Counted from the first letter of the stretch, positions 34,027 through 42,033 are shown. The stretch is DNA of 42,033 nt from an uncultured Akkermansia sp. (GCA_947601655.1 CANQGG010000013.1:1-42033); one strand, 5' to 3'. Translations and numbers: made by a program. Notes: generated from the letters alone by a model not told the origin.

Positions 34027-35253
34027 ATGAAGAAGGGAGTCCTGATCATCGGCGCAGGTGGTGTGGGTCATGTAGTCGCTCACAAATGCGCACAGATGGC
34101 TCATGTAATGGGGGATATACACCTTGCCTCCCGTACAAAGAGCAAATGTGATGCCATCGCGGCGGATGTATTTGCGCGCGAGAAAGTGTCTATCTTCACA
34201 CATCAAGTGGACGCTGATGACGTGGATGCTACAGTGTCTCTACTGCAGGAGATACAACCAGCGTTGTTGCTGAATGTAGCTTTGCCGTACCAGGATCTCT
34301 CGCTTATGGAGGCCTGTCTGCGCGCAGGCTGTCATTACATGGATACCGCAAACTATGAGCCTCGGGATCTCGCTAAATTTGAGTACAGCTGGCAGTGGGC
34401 GTTCCATGACCGCTTCCGTGAGGCTGGGCTTTTTGCTCTACTGGGAAGCGGTTTCGATCCCGGAGTCACAAACGTCTATACCGCATGGGCGCTTAAGCAC
34501 GAATTTGACGAAATTGAGTTGCTGGACATCATCGATGTAAACGGTGGCGACCATGGACAGGCTTTCGCCACTAACTTTAACCCTGAAATCAACATCAGAG
34601 AAGTTACTGCTACTTGTCGTCACTGGGAGAATGGCACCTTCCAGGAGACGCCCCCGATGAGTCTGCACCGCTCTTTCACCTGCCCACAAGGAGTCGGTAC
34701 TTACGAGATTTACCGCATGTATCATGAGGAGATGGAGTCCCTCGTGAAGCACATCCCAACCATACGGCGCGCGCAATTCTGGATGAGCTTCTCCCCCTCC
34801 TACCTCAGCCATCTGCGCGCCTTGCAGGACGTCGGTATGACGCGCATTGACCCCGTCCTCTACAAAGGTGTAGAAATCGTGCCTTTGCAATTTCTCAAGG
34901 CTGTTCTGCCGAACCCAGGTGACCTCGGCAAAACGACCCACGGTAAAACCTGCATCGGCTGCGTGCTGCAGGGCAAAAAAGGTGGTCAATACAAGGCCTT
35001 GTACATTTACAATGTCTGCGACCACGAGGCCTGCTTCCGCGAGGTGGGCTCTCAGGCTGTTTCGTATACCACCGGTGTACCTGCTGCCATTGGAGCCTCC
35101 CTTATATTGTCCGGGGCGTGGTCTGGCAAAGGCGTCTTCAACATGGAGCAGAATGACCCGGATCCTTTCATGGATGCACTGAGTCGATACGGTCTCCCCT
35201 GGCAGTGTGTTGAGCTCTCCCGAGAGCAGGCCGAGTCCCTCTGCATAGAGTAA
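34027..35253 (+). CDS. Carboxynorspermidine dehydrogenase (saccharopine dehydrogenase family)
   Basis: 408-residue NAD(P)-dependent reductase. It has an N-terminal Rossmann motif (VLIIGAGGVGHVVAHKCA), ALLLNVALPYQDL, CHYMDTANYEPRD, GSGFDPGVTNVYTAW, DVNGGDHG and the C-terminal TTGVPAAIGASLILSGAW, all typical of carboxynorspermidine/carboxyspermidine dehydrogenase. It would join aspartate semialdehyde with diaminopropane or putrescine in the alternative polyamine pathway. The decarboxylase partner (nspC) is not in the window. It is 12 nt after the phosphorylase-like gene, so likely co-transcribed, though no metabolic link is obvious. Confidence 0.9.
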   Translation: MKKGVLIIGAGGVGHVVAHKCAQMAHVMGDIHLASRTKSKCDAIAADVFAREKVSIFTHQVDADDVDATVSLLQEIQPALLLNVALPYQDLSLMEACLRAGCHYMDTANYEPRDLAKFEYSWQWAFHDRFREAGLFALLGSGFDPGVTNVYTAWALKHEFDEIELLDIIDVNGGDHGQAFATNFNPEINIREVTATCRHWENGTFQETPPMSLHRSFTCPQGVGTYEIYRMYHEEMESLVKHIPTIRRAQFWMSFSPSYLSHLRALQDVGMTRIDPVLYKGVEIVPLQFLKAVLPNPGDLGKTTHGKTCIGCVLQGKKGGQYKALYIYNVCDHEACFREVGSQAVSYTTGVPAAIGASLILSGAWSGKGVFNMEQNDPDPFMDALSRYGLPWQCVELSREQAESLCIE

Positions 35254-35295
35254 TAAAACGAATATTACCGGAAATCGGTGCCTGTGTACGCTTGT

Positions 35296-35655
35296 TCAGG
35301 CATGCAGCGTCGTAAGCCAGACTTGGTATGCGAGGGCCAGACGCAGCAGAAAAGCAAAGAGCATCCCCCAGGTTATAGCGAATGTCGCCTTGCCCCGTGG
35401 GGTGAGTTTTCGATTTCTTACCATTAGAAAAAATACGGCCGCCTGTACAAGCGCCGAGCAGCAGAGCGCCACTACTGCCGGGAAATTCACAAGAGAAAGC
35501 GGTAACGCCAACGGCCATAGGAAACCGATGGCACATGCTAATATGTCATGGTCTCCCCCAACCCAGATCACCACAGCAGAAGGCAGCATGACACAAAGAA
35601 AGAGCGTCAAACGCGCAAATTTGCTGTATCGTACTTCTTGGGTGGGGATGAACAC
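35296..35655 (-). CDS. Small four-helix membrane protein of unknown function
   Basis: 119 residues with about four hydrophobic segments (LTLFLCVMLPSAVVIWVGG, CAIGFLWPLALPLSLV, VVALCCSALVQAAVFFLMV, ITWGMLFAFLLRLALAY) and a short basic loop before the last. I choose the GTG at 35655 because TTGACA and CATGAT with a 17-nt spacer end 7 nt before it; the frame is open further up to 35691 but that lies in the promoter. No family recognised. It stands alone between two + strand genes, and the good promoter supports it being real. Confidence 0.55.
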   Translation of the reverse strand: MFIPTQEVRYSKFARLTLFLCVMLPSAVVIWVGGDHDILACAIGFLWPLALPLSLVNFPAVVALCCSALVQAAVFFLMVRNRKLTPRGKATFAITWGMLFAFLLRLALAYQVWLTTLHA

Positions 35656-35662
35656 GTGGAAC

Positions 35663-35691
35663 ATCATGCCCCAAACCTCACACTCTGTCAA
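35663..35691 (-). promoter_or_regulatory. Promoter of the small membrane protein gene
   Basis: Minus strand -35 TTGACA (35686-35691), 17-nt spacer, -10 CATGAT (35663-35668), then 7 nt to the GTG at 35655. Confidence 0.6.
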
Positions 35692-35737
35692 CGCTCTTTT
35701 TGTTGCCTAACCCCCTTCCCTGCTTGAAAGATTTACC

Positions 35738-37933
35738 ATGTCGATCTTCCAACTCTGCACGGATTATAAGCCATCGGGCGATCAGGAACAAGCCATCGGC
35801 AAGCTTCTGAAATCTTTGCGTGTCGGGAATCGGCACCAGTGTCTACTGGGAGTCACAGGAAGCGGAAAAACTTTCACGATGGCAAATATTATCGCGGCGC
35901 AGGACAGACCCGTGCTCGTACTTTCACACAACAAGACTCTCGCGGCTCAGCTCTATTCCGAACTCAAAGGTTTCTTCCCCAACAATGCCGTCGAATATTT
36001 CGTCTCCTATTTTGACTACTACCAGCCGGAAGCCTACATTGCCAGCACTGACACTTACATCGAAAAAGATAGCGCTATCAACGAAGAAATCGATCGCCTG
36101 TGTTTGAATGCGATGCGATCCCTGCTGCTGAGGCGAGACGTAATTGTAGTAGCGAGTGTATCATGCATTTATGGACTTGGGTCACCGGAAGATTACCGAG
36201 AACTCACACTTTCCCTGCGCAGGGGGCAAGAACTCGATCGTGATGCACTGCTGAGTGAACTGACCGATCTACTCTATGAGCGAAGTGACTATGATTTCCG
36301 GCGCGGGACGTTCCGTGTGCGTGGGGACGTAGTGGATATCTACCCCGGGCAAAGTGACGGCGAAGCTATTCGTGTTGAATTTTTTGGCGACGAGATTGAT
36401 CGCATTACCTTGATGGATGCCGCTACCGGCCGCACACGGGAGGAGATGAGCGGCTATATCTTTTTCCCCATCAAACAGTACGTCTCTGCGCCGGGACGGC
36501 GACAAACTGCCATCCATAATATCCGCATTGAACTCGAAGAGCGCGTTAAATGGTTGGAGGAAAACAATAAACTCATCGAGGCTCAACGTCTCAAGATGCG
36601 TACCGATTATGATTTGGAACTTATTCAAGAAATCGGCTACTGCAAAGGGATTGAAAATTACTCACGGCACCTCGCCGGTAGAGATCCGGGTAGCACACCC
36701 TCTACTCTACAAGATTATTTCCCGAAGGATCACCTCACCATCATTGACGAGTCCCACGCCACCGTCCCGCAGATCGGTGGCATGTACGAAGGCGATCGCT
36801 CACGCAAACAGGTGCTTATCGATCACGGATTTCGCCTACCCTCCGCACTGGATAATCGCCCGCTGCGTTTCGATGAATTCATGCAGCGTCAAAAACAGCT
36901 CATCTACATGAGCGCCACACCCGGTCCCTTTGAGTACGTGAACTGTGTACCGGGCAATAAAACCTATATTCCTGTGCTGAAAGCCACTCGTGGAAACACT
37001 CACTCACGAAGTGAAAAAGCCAGCCGTGCCATTACCCACGCGCCGGAAGGCTTCCATGGCGTGTTCTTCCACAAGCTCTCCGAGCTGCGCCACGCTCCGA
37101 ATCCTTCCTCTGCTCCAGTAGATCAATTCGATCCCACTCGCCTTGGCACCCCTCTCATTGTCGAGCAGCTCATCCGCCCTACCGGGCTGCCGGAACCAAA
37201 AATCACCCTCTACCCACTGGAAGGACAAATCGACAAAACTATTGAGCTCTGCCGCCAACGCGCAGATGTCGGCGAACGCGTGCTCATCACCACTCTTACC
37301 AAACGTACTGCAGAGGACCTCACGGATTACCTTCGCCGCCTCGGGCTGCGCGTGGAGTACATCCATGCGGATGTGGATGCCATCCAGCGGGTGGAAATTC
37401 TGCGACGCCTGCGTAGTGGTAAGGTGGATATCCTTGTGGGCATCAATTTGCTGCGCGAGGGACTTGACTTGCCAGAGGTTTCGCTCGTATGCATCCTTGA
37501 TGCTGATAAGGAGGGGTTCCTACGCAACGAAACAAGTTTGGTGCAAACAGCTGGTCGCGCCGCACGTCATGTGCATGGCGAATGTGTGCTTTTCTGTGAT
37601 GTAGTTACTGATTCCATCCGCAGTCTTATTGATGAGAGCGACCGACGCCGTAAAATCCAGCTCGCATTTAACCGAGAACACGGTATAACCCCGCATAGTG
37701 TTGAACGCCGCGACCAATCTGCTCTACGTCTCTACACCCCGGATGAGGAGAAAGAAAGTGACCTCATAGCTGCTGAGGTCGATGAATCCACAGAGCACAC
37801 CATCTCTCGCCTCGAAAAGGAAATGCTTGATGCCGCTGCCCACCTTGAATTTGAAGTCGCCGCAGCATTGCGCGACAGGATCCACGCCCTCCGAGAAGAG
37901 GTGCAGGGACGGGAACCGACACAAAGGCCGTAA
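35738..37933 (+). CDS. uvrB: Excinuclease ABC subunit B
   Basis: 731-residue nucleotide-excision-repair helicase that receives damaged DNA from UvrA and recruits UvrC. It shows Walker A GVTGSGKTFTMAN, the damage-binding hairpin DYYQPEAYIASTDTYIEKD, DESHATVPQIGGMYEGDR, SATPGPFE, LREGLDLPEVSLV, GRAARH, and the C-terminal UVR motif (HTISRLEKEMLDAAAHLEFE). It is longer than usual because of an extra stretch of about 60 residues between SATPGPFE and VEQLIRPTG (see findings). No ribosome binding site is obvious. Confidence 0.95.
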   Translation: MSIFQLCTDYKPSGDQEQAIGKLLKSLRVGNRHQCLLGVTGSGKTFTMANIIAAQDRPVLVLSHNKTLAAQLYSELKGFFPNNAVEYFVSYFDYYQPEAYIASTDTYIEKDSAINEEIDRLCLNAMRSLLLRRDVIVVASVSCIYGLGSPEDYRELTLSLRRGQELDRDALLSELTDLLYERSDYDFRRGTFRVRGDVVDIYPGQSDGEAIRVEFFGDEIDRITLMDAATGRTREEMSGYIFFPIKQYVSAPGRRQTAIHNIRIELEERVKWLEENNKLIEAQRLKMRTDYDLELIQEIGYCKGIENYSRHLAGRDPGSTPSTLQDYFPKDHLTIIDESHATVPQIGGMYEGDRSRKQVLIDHGFRLPSALDNRPLRFDEFMQRQKQLIYMSATPGPFEYVNCVPGNKTYIPVLKATRGNTHSRSEKASRAITHAPEGFHGVFFHKLSELRHAPNPSSAPVDQFDPTRLGTPLIVEQLIRPTGLPEPKITLYPLEGQIDKTIELCRQRADVGERVLITTLTKRTAEDLTDYLRRLGLRVEYIHADVDAIQRVEILRRLRSGKVDILVGINLLREGLDLPEVSLVCILDADKEGFLRNETSLVQTAGRAARHVHGECVLFCDVVTDSIRSLIDESDRRRKIQLAFNREHGITPHSVERRDQSALRLYTPDEEKESDLIAAEVDESTEHTISRLEKEMLDAAAHLEFEVAAALRDRIHALREEVQGREPTQRP

Positions 37934-38340
37934 CGGGAAGCAAAGCAAATTTCCCCAAAAGGCGGGGACCATGGAAGGCGCAGGGACGCCTCCTCCCTCT
38001 TTGTTGCAAATCTTTGTGAGGATCCAACCATGAGGATGCCAATAGGTTTGTGTGCATCCTATTCCTCCGCTAGAGCCCGTCACCCACCATTGATGGTAAT
38101 CCAGGCGGATAAGTCAGACACCTCATTTTTCGACGATAGTTTCAAAATTGCATCCATCTGAAACAGTTGGTTATATGGCTTTGAAAAAATTCAATGAGTA
38201 AGTCTTCTCGATGAAAATGTACTGATTCATTTAATAAGTCATTGAAAAAAAGAAGAAAAAATTTTCAAATAGAAGCTCGACGTACGTATGACAAATACGT
38301 GCTCACTGAACCGACAAAGAAAATACAACTCAAAATCAAC
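37934..38340. other. Intergenic region before the integrase gene
   Basis: 407 nt between uvrB and the chosen integrase start. Close to uvrB there are two small hairpins, CCCC/GGGG at about 37953-37967 and AGGCG/CGCCT at about 37977-37992, the latter followed by a pyrimidine tract, which may end uvrB transcription. The later part is AT-rich. The integrase frame is open back to a TTG at 38242. I see no tRNA, attachment-site duplication or other gene. Confidence 0.4.
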
Positions 38341-39441
38341 ATGAACAAAGGATCAAATCGAATCACAACACAGGAAAAGGCGATGGTCGTGTTGCTACGG
38401 TCGTTAGGATTGCAGGCAACAGATATCGTGCACTTCGTGCAAGAGGGTCTCAAACGAGGACATGGAAAACTCAGCTGTGCAGAACGCTGTCTTGAGCTGG
38501 GAGAAGCGGAAATACAACGCAATCGGCGCACGGTGAGTTTTGCCCGGGCTGTTCAGGCGGCCGTTGCAGAACGAAAAGAACGACGCACGCGTACTCAAAG
38601 AGACTTCCGCTACCTCACACGAAAGTTCATAACGTCATGTCCCGGCCTGGCGCGTCGGCGCATACGCAGTATCTATAGTGAGGAATGTGCAGAATGGATC
38701 AGGAAAGCCTTTACAACCCCGAGTCAGTGCAAAAAAGGGCGGGCAGCCCTAAGCGCCGTTTTTTCGACGGCGCAGCGAATGGGCTGGTGTACGAAAAACC
38801 CAGTCTGTCGCATCCCCATTCCTCATGTGCAGGAGAAGAGTATTCGCATTCTGACTATGGAAGAAATTAAGCACCTGTTAGCAACAGCAGAACAATACGG
38901 AGATGGAAAGTGCCTGGCGGCCGTAGGCATCATGCTCTACGCTGGGGTTAGGCCACACGAAGTGGCGCGGCTCACGTGGGAAGAAGTGCACGAAGAAGCG
39001 GGGGTGATCTGCATCCCCCCACAACACAGCAAGACGGGAGGAGGCAGGCAAGTTACTTTGCATCCCGCATTGGGAAAGATCTTACAAAAGGTACGAGAAA
39101 AAACAACGCCCCGAAAGGAAGAAAAGATCTGTCCGGGTAATTGGCGCAAACACTGGACGGAGTTGCACCGCGCAGCGGGATGGATTGGCAAACGACAAGA
39201 GGGGAGCGCAGCAGTAACACACTGGCAGCCCGACGTTTTGCGACACACATTTGCCACACACCATTTGGCAGTTTACCGCAACTATAGGGAACTACAGGTA
39301 GAGATGGGACATAGAGATACAACTTTACTCCGTACGCGCTACCTCTCACTCAGCACCCCGGTAAGAGAAGGTATTTTCGGGAAAATTCCGTCCCTTGCCG
39401 CCCCCTCTCCAGAGCTCATGGGCTCAAATGATCGAGAATGA
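38341..39441 (+). CDS. Tyrosine recombinase/integrase
   Basis: 366-residue site-specific recombinase. The N-terminal SAM-like core-binding domain spans about 60-170; the catalytic domain has the full set: Arg in YAGVRPHEVARLTWEE, Lys in SKTGGGRQV, His-x-x-Arg in DVLRHTFATHH, His in MGHRD and the nucleophile Tyr in LRTRYLSL. The ATG at 38341 is preferred; the frame extends upstream to a TTG at 38242 with a very basic lead, so the start is uncertain. No phage or conjugation genes and no tRNA lie beside it, and uvrB and purN on either side are core genes, so it is a solitary integrase or the relic of an element. Confidence 0.88.
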   Translation: MNKGSNRITTQEKAMVVLLRSLGLQATDIVHFVQEGLKRGHGKLSCAERCLELGEAEIQRNRRTVSFARAVQAAVAERKERRTRTQRDFRYLTRKFITSCPGLARRRIRSIYSEECAEWIRKAFTTPSQCKKGRAALSAVFSTAQRMGWCTKNPVCRIPIPHVQEKSIRILTMEEIKHLLATAEQYGDGKCLAAVGIMLYAGVRPHEVARLTWEEVHEEAGVICIPPQHSKTGGGRQVTLHPALGKILQKVREKTTPRKEEKICPGNWRKHWTELHRAAGWIGKRQEGSAAVTHWQPDVLRHTFATHHLAVYRNYRELQVEMGHRDTTLLRTRYLSLSTPVREGIFGKIPSLAAPSPELMGSNDRE

Positions 39442-39521
39442 GAATGGGTCTTGCAGTATTTCGCCAATCGTATTATGGAAGTTTATTTAAACACATCCGC
39501 CGAGCATCGTTTAGTGTGAGT

Positions 39522-39551
39522 TTGACAGGTTCAGGGGAATCAGGGTAGAAT
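39522..39551 (+). promoter_or_regulatory. purN promoter
   Basis: -35 TTGACA (39522-39527), 18-nt spacer, -10 TAGAAT (39546-39551), then 7 nt to the ATG at 39559. The transcription start is predicted at or just before the start codon. Confidence 0.7.
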
Positions 39552-39558
39552 ACCCAAG

Positions 39559-40137
39559 ATGAAAACACGTCTTGCTATCCTTGGTTCAGGTTCCGGTACA
39601 AATTGCCAGTCTATTTTCCAGGCCATCGACGATGGGAGGCTAGATGCCGAGGTTGTGGTGGTGCTTTCCGATAATCCGGAGGCATACATCCTTGAGCGCG
39701 CCCAAAAGAAGGGGATTCCAATCGAGTTATTGGATTGCAAAGGCTACAAAAACAAATTCCCTGAAGAAACGCAAAAGCTTCTTGCCGAGCAACTGCAGAC
39801 ATTAGGAATTGATTTGATTTGCCTCGCAGGTTTCATGAGACTCGTGAAGGCCCCGCTTCTGGACGCCTTTCCGAGGCGCATTTTAAACATCCATCCTGCT
39901 TTGCTACCAGCCTTCCCAGGCGTAGAAGCATGGAAACAAGCGCTGGAAGCCGGAGTGAAACAAACTGGCTGTACTGTACACTATGTGGACGCTGGCATGG
40001 ACACTGGAGAAATCATCATGCAAGCCTTTGTACCTGTACTGAGGAATGATACCCCAGATACCCTGCATGCGCGTATCCAAGTACAAGAGCACATCCTCTA
40101 TCCTGCTGCTATACAGTCCGCCTTGGCACGATTGTAA
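39559..40137 (+). CDS. purN: Phosphoribosylglycinamide formyltransferase
   Basis: 192-residue GAR transformylase of purine synthesis, using 10-formyl-THF. Landmarks are LAILGSGSGTNCQSI, CLAGFMRLV, the catalytic-site INIHPALLPAFPG (here LNIHPALLPAFPG) with Asn and His, GCTVHYVDAGMDTG with the catalytic Asp, and QEHILYPAA near the end. Normal length. A promoter directly upstream predicts a leaderless message. Its last 234 nt are overlapped on the opposite strand by the open frame of the polyvalent protein. Confidence 0.95.
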   Translation: MKTRLAILGSGSGTNCQSIFQAIDDGRLDAEVVVVLSDNPEAYILERAQKKGIPIELLDCKGYKNKFPEETQKLLAEQLQTLGIDLICLAGFMRLVKAPLLDAFPRRILNIHPALLPAFPGVEAWKQALEAGVKQTGCTVHYVDAGMDTGEIIMQAFVPVLRNDTPDTLHARIQVQEHILYPAAIQSALARL

Positions 40138-42033
40138 AGTCTTCTGATTTGGAAAAACCAAGCTTTTTGTACCTCGGTGAAATAGATACCAAAGCCATCG
40201 TAAAAACGCATGGTATGCCAGCGCGCCGCTCGCCACGACGTCCTTGCCGGTCGCGTTCTTCTCGGCGTTCTCCTCAATGCGCTTGTTCATCGTGCTGCTC
40301 TCAGTCTTCCACACGGCGCGCTTATGCCGGTCTTGCGTCTGCCGCACCCGCTTCTTGATGTAGCCCATCTTCTTCCGCCGCTGCGCCTCCTGCTCCTGCC
40401 ATAGCTTCTTGCCCTGGATAATCACCTGCTCAAAGCGTGCGTACGCCTGCTGGCACTCGGAAAAGTCCTTGCTCCTCCAAGCCCCAAACGTCGTCAGCGC
40501 GTGCAGGTATTCGCGCGCCGCCTCCTTCTGCTCCTCGCTCTTATTCGGGTCGTCGATAATGTTCTGCTGCCGCTCGATCTCCTCGCTCAAGTTGTTCACT
40601 TCCTGCTCGTGCAGCTCGGCCAGGGCGCGCTCGTATTTTGCTCTCTGCTCCTCCGTCAGGTCGCCCCTCCTCAGCTTCCTCTCCACCCTCGCCACCATCT
40701 CCTGATGCACCGGGTCATTCACCAGCCAATCCCCCCGCATCAGCAGCGCCTTCCTCACATACTCTGCATATCGATAGGTCTCGGTCGTCGCCTTCCCGCG
40801 CTTGATATGCTTGCCCGCCTCCATCTCCGGGTATAAGGAGCGGATGGTCTCCAGCATATTTTCCCGCATGTTCTCCTTCACATACTGCTCAATCTGCCGC
40901 CTCAACCGCGTTGCAAGGTTGAGCAGCATGGCGTCCAGCCTCTCCCCCGCGTGCTTCCTCAGCCACGCTTCCGCCTCCGCCTCCGTGTAGCTGTTCCGGC
41001 GTAGCTCGTCCTTCTTCTTCATCGCCTCCAGCGCCTTCTCATAAATCGCCCCCTTCAGCGTATCCGTCCGCACCACCTCCCCATTCTCCGCCATCTCCGC
41101 GTACCACTTCGCCCATGCCAGCGTCTGCGCCACCCCACGCGCGTTCCCCCACTGGTCGGGAAGCACCTTGCGCGTCGCCGCAATCAGCGCCAGCATCCGC
41201 CCTATCAGCTCAGCCCCATCCGCCAGCCTCTCCTTCCCATCCCCCCTCGCCGCAATCTTCAAACTCACCACCTGCGCCAGCTTCCCCCACTCCGCCGCCA
41301 CCTCCTCCCCCTCCGCGTCCCCATACTTCCCCGTCATAATATCCCACACCCTCTGCTTCACATCCACATTCGCCACATACCCGCTAAAATCCCCCTTGAC
41401 ATCCTCCCCTCCCCGTGCTATACCTCCCACTGAGGCAGGAGATTGGGGGCTGTCCTTTACATCTCCTGTCTGAACGGCAGACATGCCCTGCGCCAGTTCC
41501 ACCTCCTTTGAGTACAGCAGCACCCCGTGCCTTATCTTCTTTGCCCCGGCTGCTGCCCGGTAGTGGAAAAAGCTCTTCACTTTCCCGCCCTCTACGACAA
41601 ATGCAACCGCGGCGGACTTGTGCCCACCATCCGGAAACACCCCCAAATACGTCTTCTGCGACCCATCCGGCAAACCCCATATCTCATTCGGCTCCTCCAG
41701 CGTCGCAATCACCCATGGAAGCCTCTTAACCCTATTCTCCACATCCCATGCCTCCTTCCCCTCCCAGTGCTCCATCAAAGTCTCATAATCCAGCCTCACC
41801 TCATCCCCATCATAAGCCCTCACCACAATCCCCCTCTTCAACGCCTCCACATAATCCCCCTCTACCTCCCGCGCCCTCTCCATCGGAATCATATCCCTCA
41901 CCCCCCGTAGCCCCAAACTCTCCGCATCCCCATACCTCCCTATCACACTCGCCGAAAAATCCACAATCGCCTCCCCCGGAAACTCCAGCGTCTCATTAAA
42001 CGCCCGCTCCAGCCTCTCCCCAGCGCTCATATC
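39904..42033 (-). CDS. Phage-type polyvalent protein with PBECR-like nuclease domain, partial
   Basis: At least 708 residues, open at the right edge. About 98-175 residues into the visible part, VKRLPWVIATLEEPNEIW, KTYLGVF and VKSFFHYRA fit the phage-Barnase-EndoU-ColicinE5/D-RelE-like (PBECR) nuclease family found in MuF-linked and polyvalent mobile-element proteins. A short linker leads to a long helical, coiled-coil region rich in Glu, Lys, Arg and Ala (about 220-630). The last 80 or so residues read antisense through the end of purN and look non-native, so the true 3' end is probably near 40150-40260 and may be frameshifted. The Met at 42030 is likely internal. Base use is strongly skewed (see findings). 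Confidence 0.6.
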   Translation of the reverse strand, partial: DMSAGERLERAFNETLEFPGEAIVDFSASVIGRYGDAESLGLRGVRDMIPMERAREVEGDYVEALKRGIVVRAYDGDEVRLDYETLMEHWEGKEAWDVENRVKRLPWVIATLEEPNEIWGLPDGSQKTYLGVFPDGGHKSAAVAFVVEGGKVKSFFHYRAAAGAKKIRHGVLLYSKEVELAQGMSAVQTGDVKDSPQSPASVGGIARGGEDVKGDFSGYVANVDVKQRVWDIMTGKYGDAEGEEVAAEWGKLAQVVSLKIAARGDGKERLADGAELIGRMLALIAATRKVLPDQWGNARGVAQTLAWAKWYAEMAENGEVVRTDTLKGAIYEKALEAMKKKDELRRNSYTEAEAEAWLRKHAGERLDAMLLNLATRLRRQIEQYVKENMRENMLETIRSLYPEMEAGKHIKRGKATTETYRYAEYVRKALLMRGDWLVNDPVHQEMVARVERKLRRGDLTEEQRAKYERALAELHEQEVNNLSEEIERQQNIIDDPNKSEEQKEAAREYLHALTTFGAWRSKDFSECQQAYARFEQVIIQGKKLWQEQEAQRRKKMGYIKKRVRQTQDRHKRAVWKTESSTMNKRIEENAEKNATGKDVVASGALAYHAFLRWLWYLFHRGTKSLVFPNQKTLQSCQGGLYSSRIEDVLLYLDTRMQGIWGIIPQYRYKGLHDDFSSVHASVHIVYSTASLFHSGFQRLFPCFYAWEGW

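Noticed and set aside
1..42033. CRISPR arrays, tRNA or rRNA genes
   Set aside because: No regularly spaced repeats, cloverleaf-like sequences or rRNA segments were recognised on either strand.

Overview
The window is bacterial chromosomal DNA of about 42 kb, mostly moderately GC-rich, with single-copy housekeeping genes (dnaX, ybaB, lepA, pyrH, frr, clpB, uvrB, nadD, purN) placed around surface-polysaccharide genes. A Gram-negative member of the PVC group, most likely Verrucomicrobiota (Akkermansia-like), is my best guess. The grounds are the mix of families (bactofilin, carboxynorspermidine dehydrogenase, a small AP2-like protein, a phage-type polyvalent nuclease protein) and the near absence of Shine-Dalgarno sequences in the core genes. 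No rRNA is present to prove it.

Region 1 (1-15203) is the distal part of a capsule/O-antigen/exopolysaccharide locus, all on the + strand. It has nucleotide-sugar enzymes (CDP-glucose 4,6-dehydratase fragment, UDP-glucose dehydrogenase, UDP-glucuronate 4-epimerase-like), an FAD oxidoreductase, and an AT-rich block (about 3298-10525) with a DUF616-type glycosyltransferase, the epimerase, two GT8 proteins (one with two GT8 domains) and an AlgJ/AlgX-like SGNH protein. It then returns to GC-rich DNA with an MBOAT (AlgI/DltB) acyltransferase, an acyl carrier protein, an SDR reductase and an acyl-AMP ligase. The MBOAT + carrier protein + adenylating ligase + SGNH protein set matches the logic of the Dlt D-alanylation machinery and may be a carrier-protein-fed polysaccharide acylation system. 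A stand-alone AT-rich TIR gene sits between the MBOAT and carrier-protein genes and is flanked by about 103-bp direct repeats. Each repeat holds the last codons of the MBOAT gene plus its downstream spacer.

Region 2 (15204-37933) is mostly core: a zinc-ribbon protein, nadD with an M23 peptidase, kbl-sdaA (amino-acid catabolism), a three-gene ABC exporter of MacAB/DevBCA type, ybaB-dnaX, lepA, pyrH-frr-bactofilin, a secreted hypothetical protein, an AP2-like small protein, clpB, a phosphorylase-like GT35 protein lacking the PLP lysine, a carboxynorspermidine dehydrogenase, a small membrane protein and uvrB with an extra insertion. Several of these genes have a good sigma70-type promoter whose -10 box ends only 6-8 nt before the start codon, so leaderless mRNAs are probably common here.

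Region 3 (37934-42033) is accessory in character: a tyrosine recombinase, purN, and on the minus strand the 3' part of a long phage-type polyvalent protein with a PBECR-like nuclease domain. The open frame of that protein runs antisense into purN.
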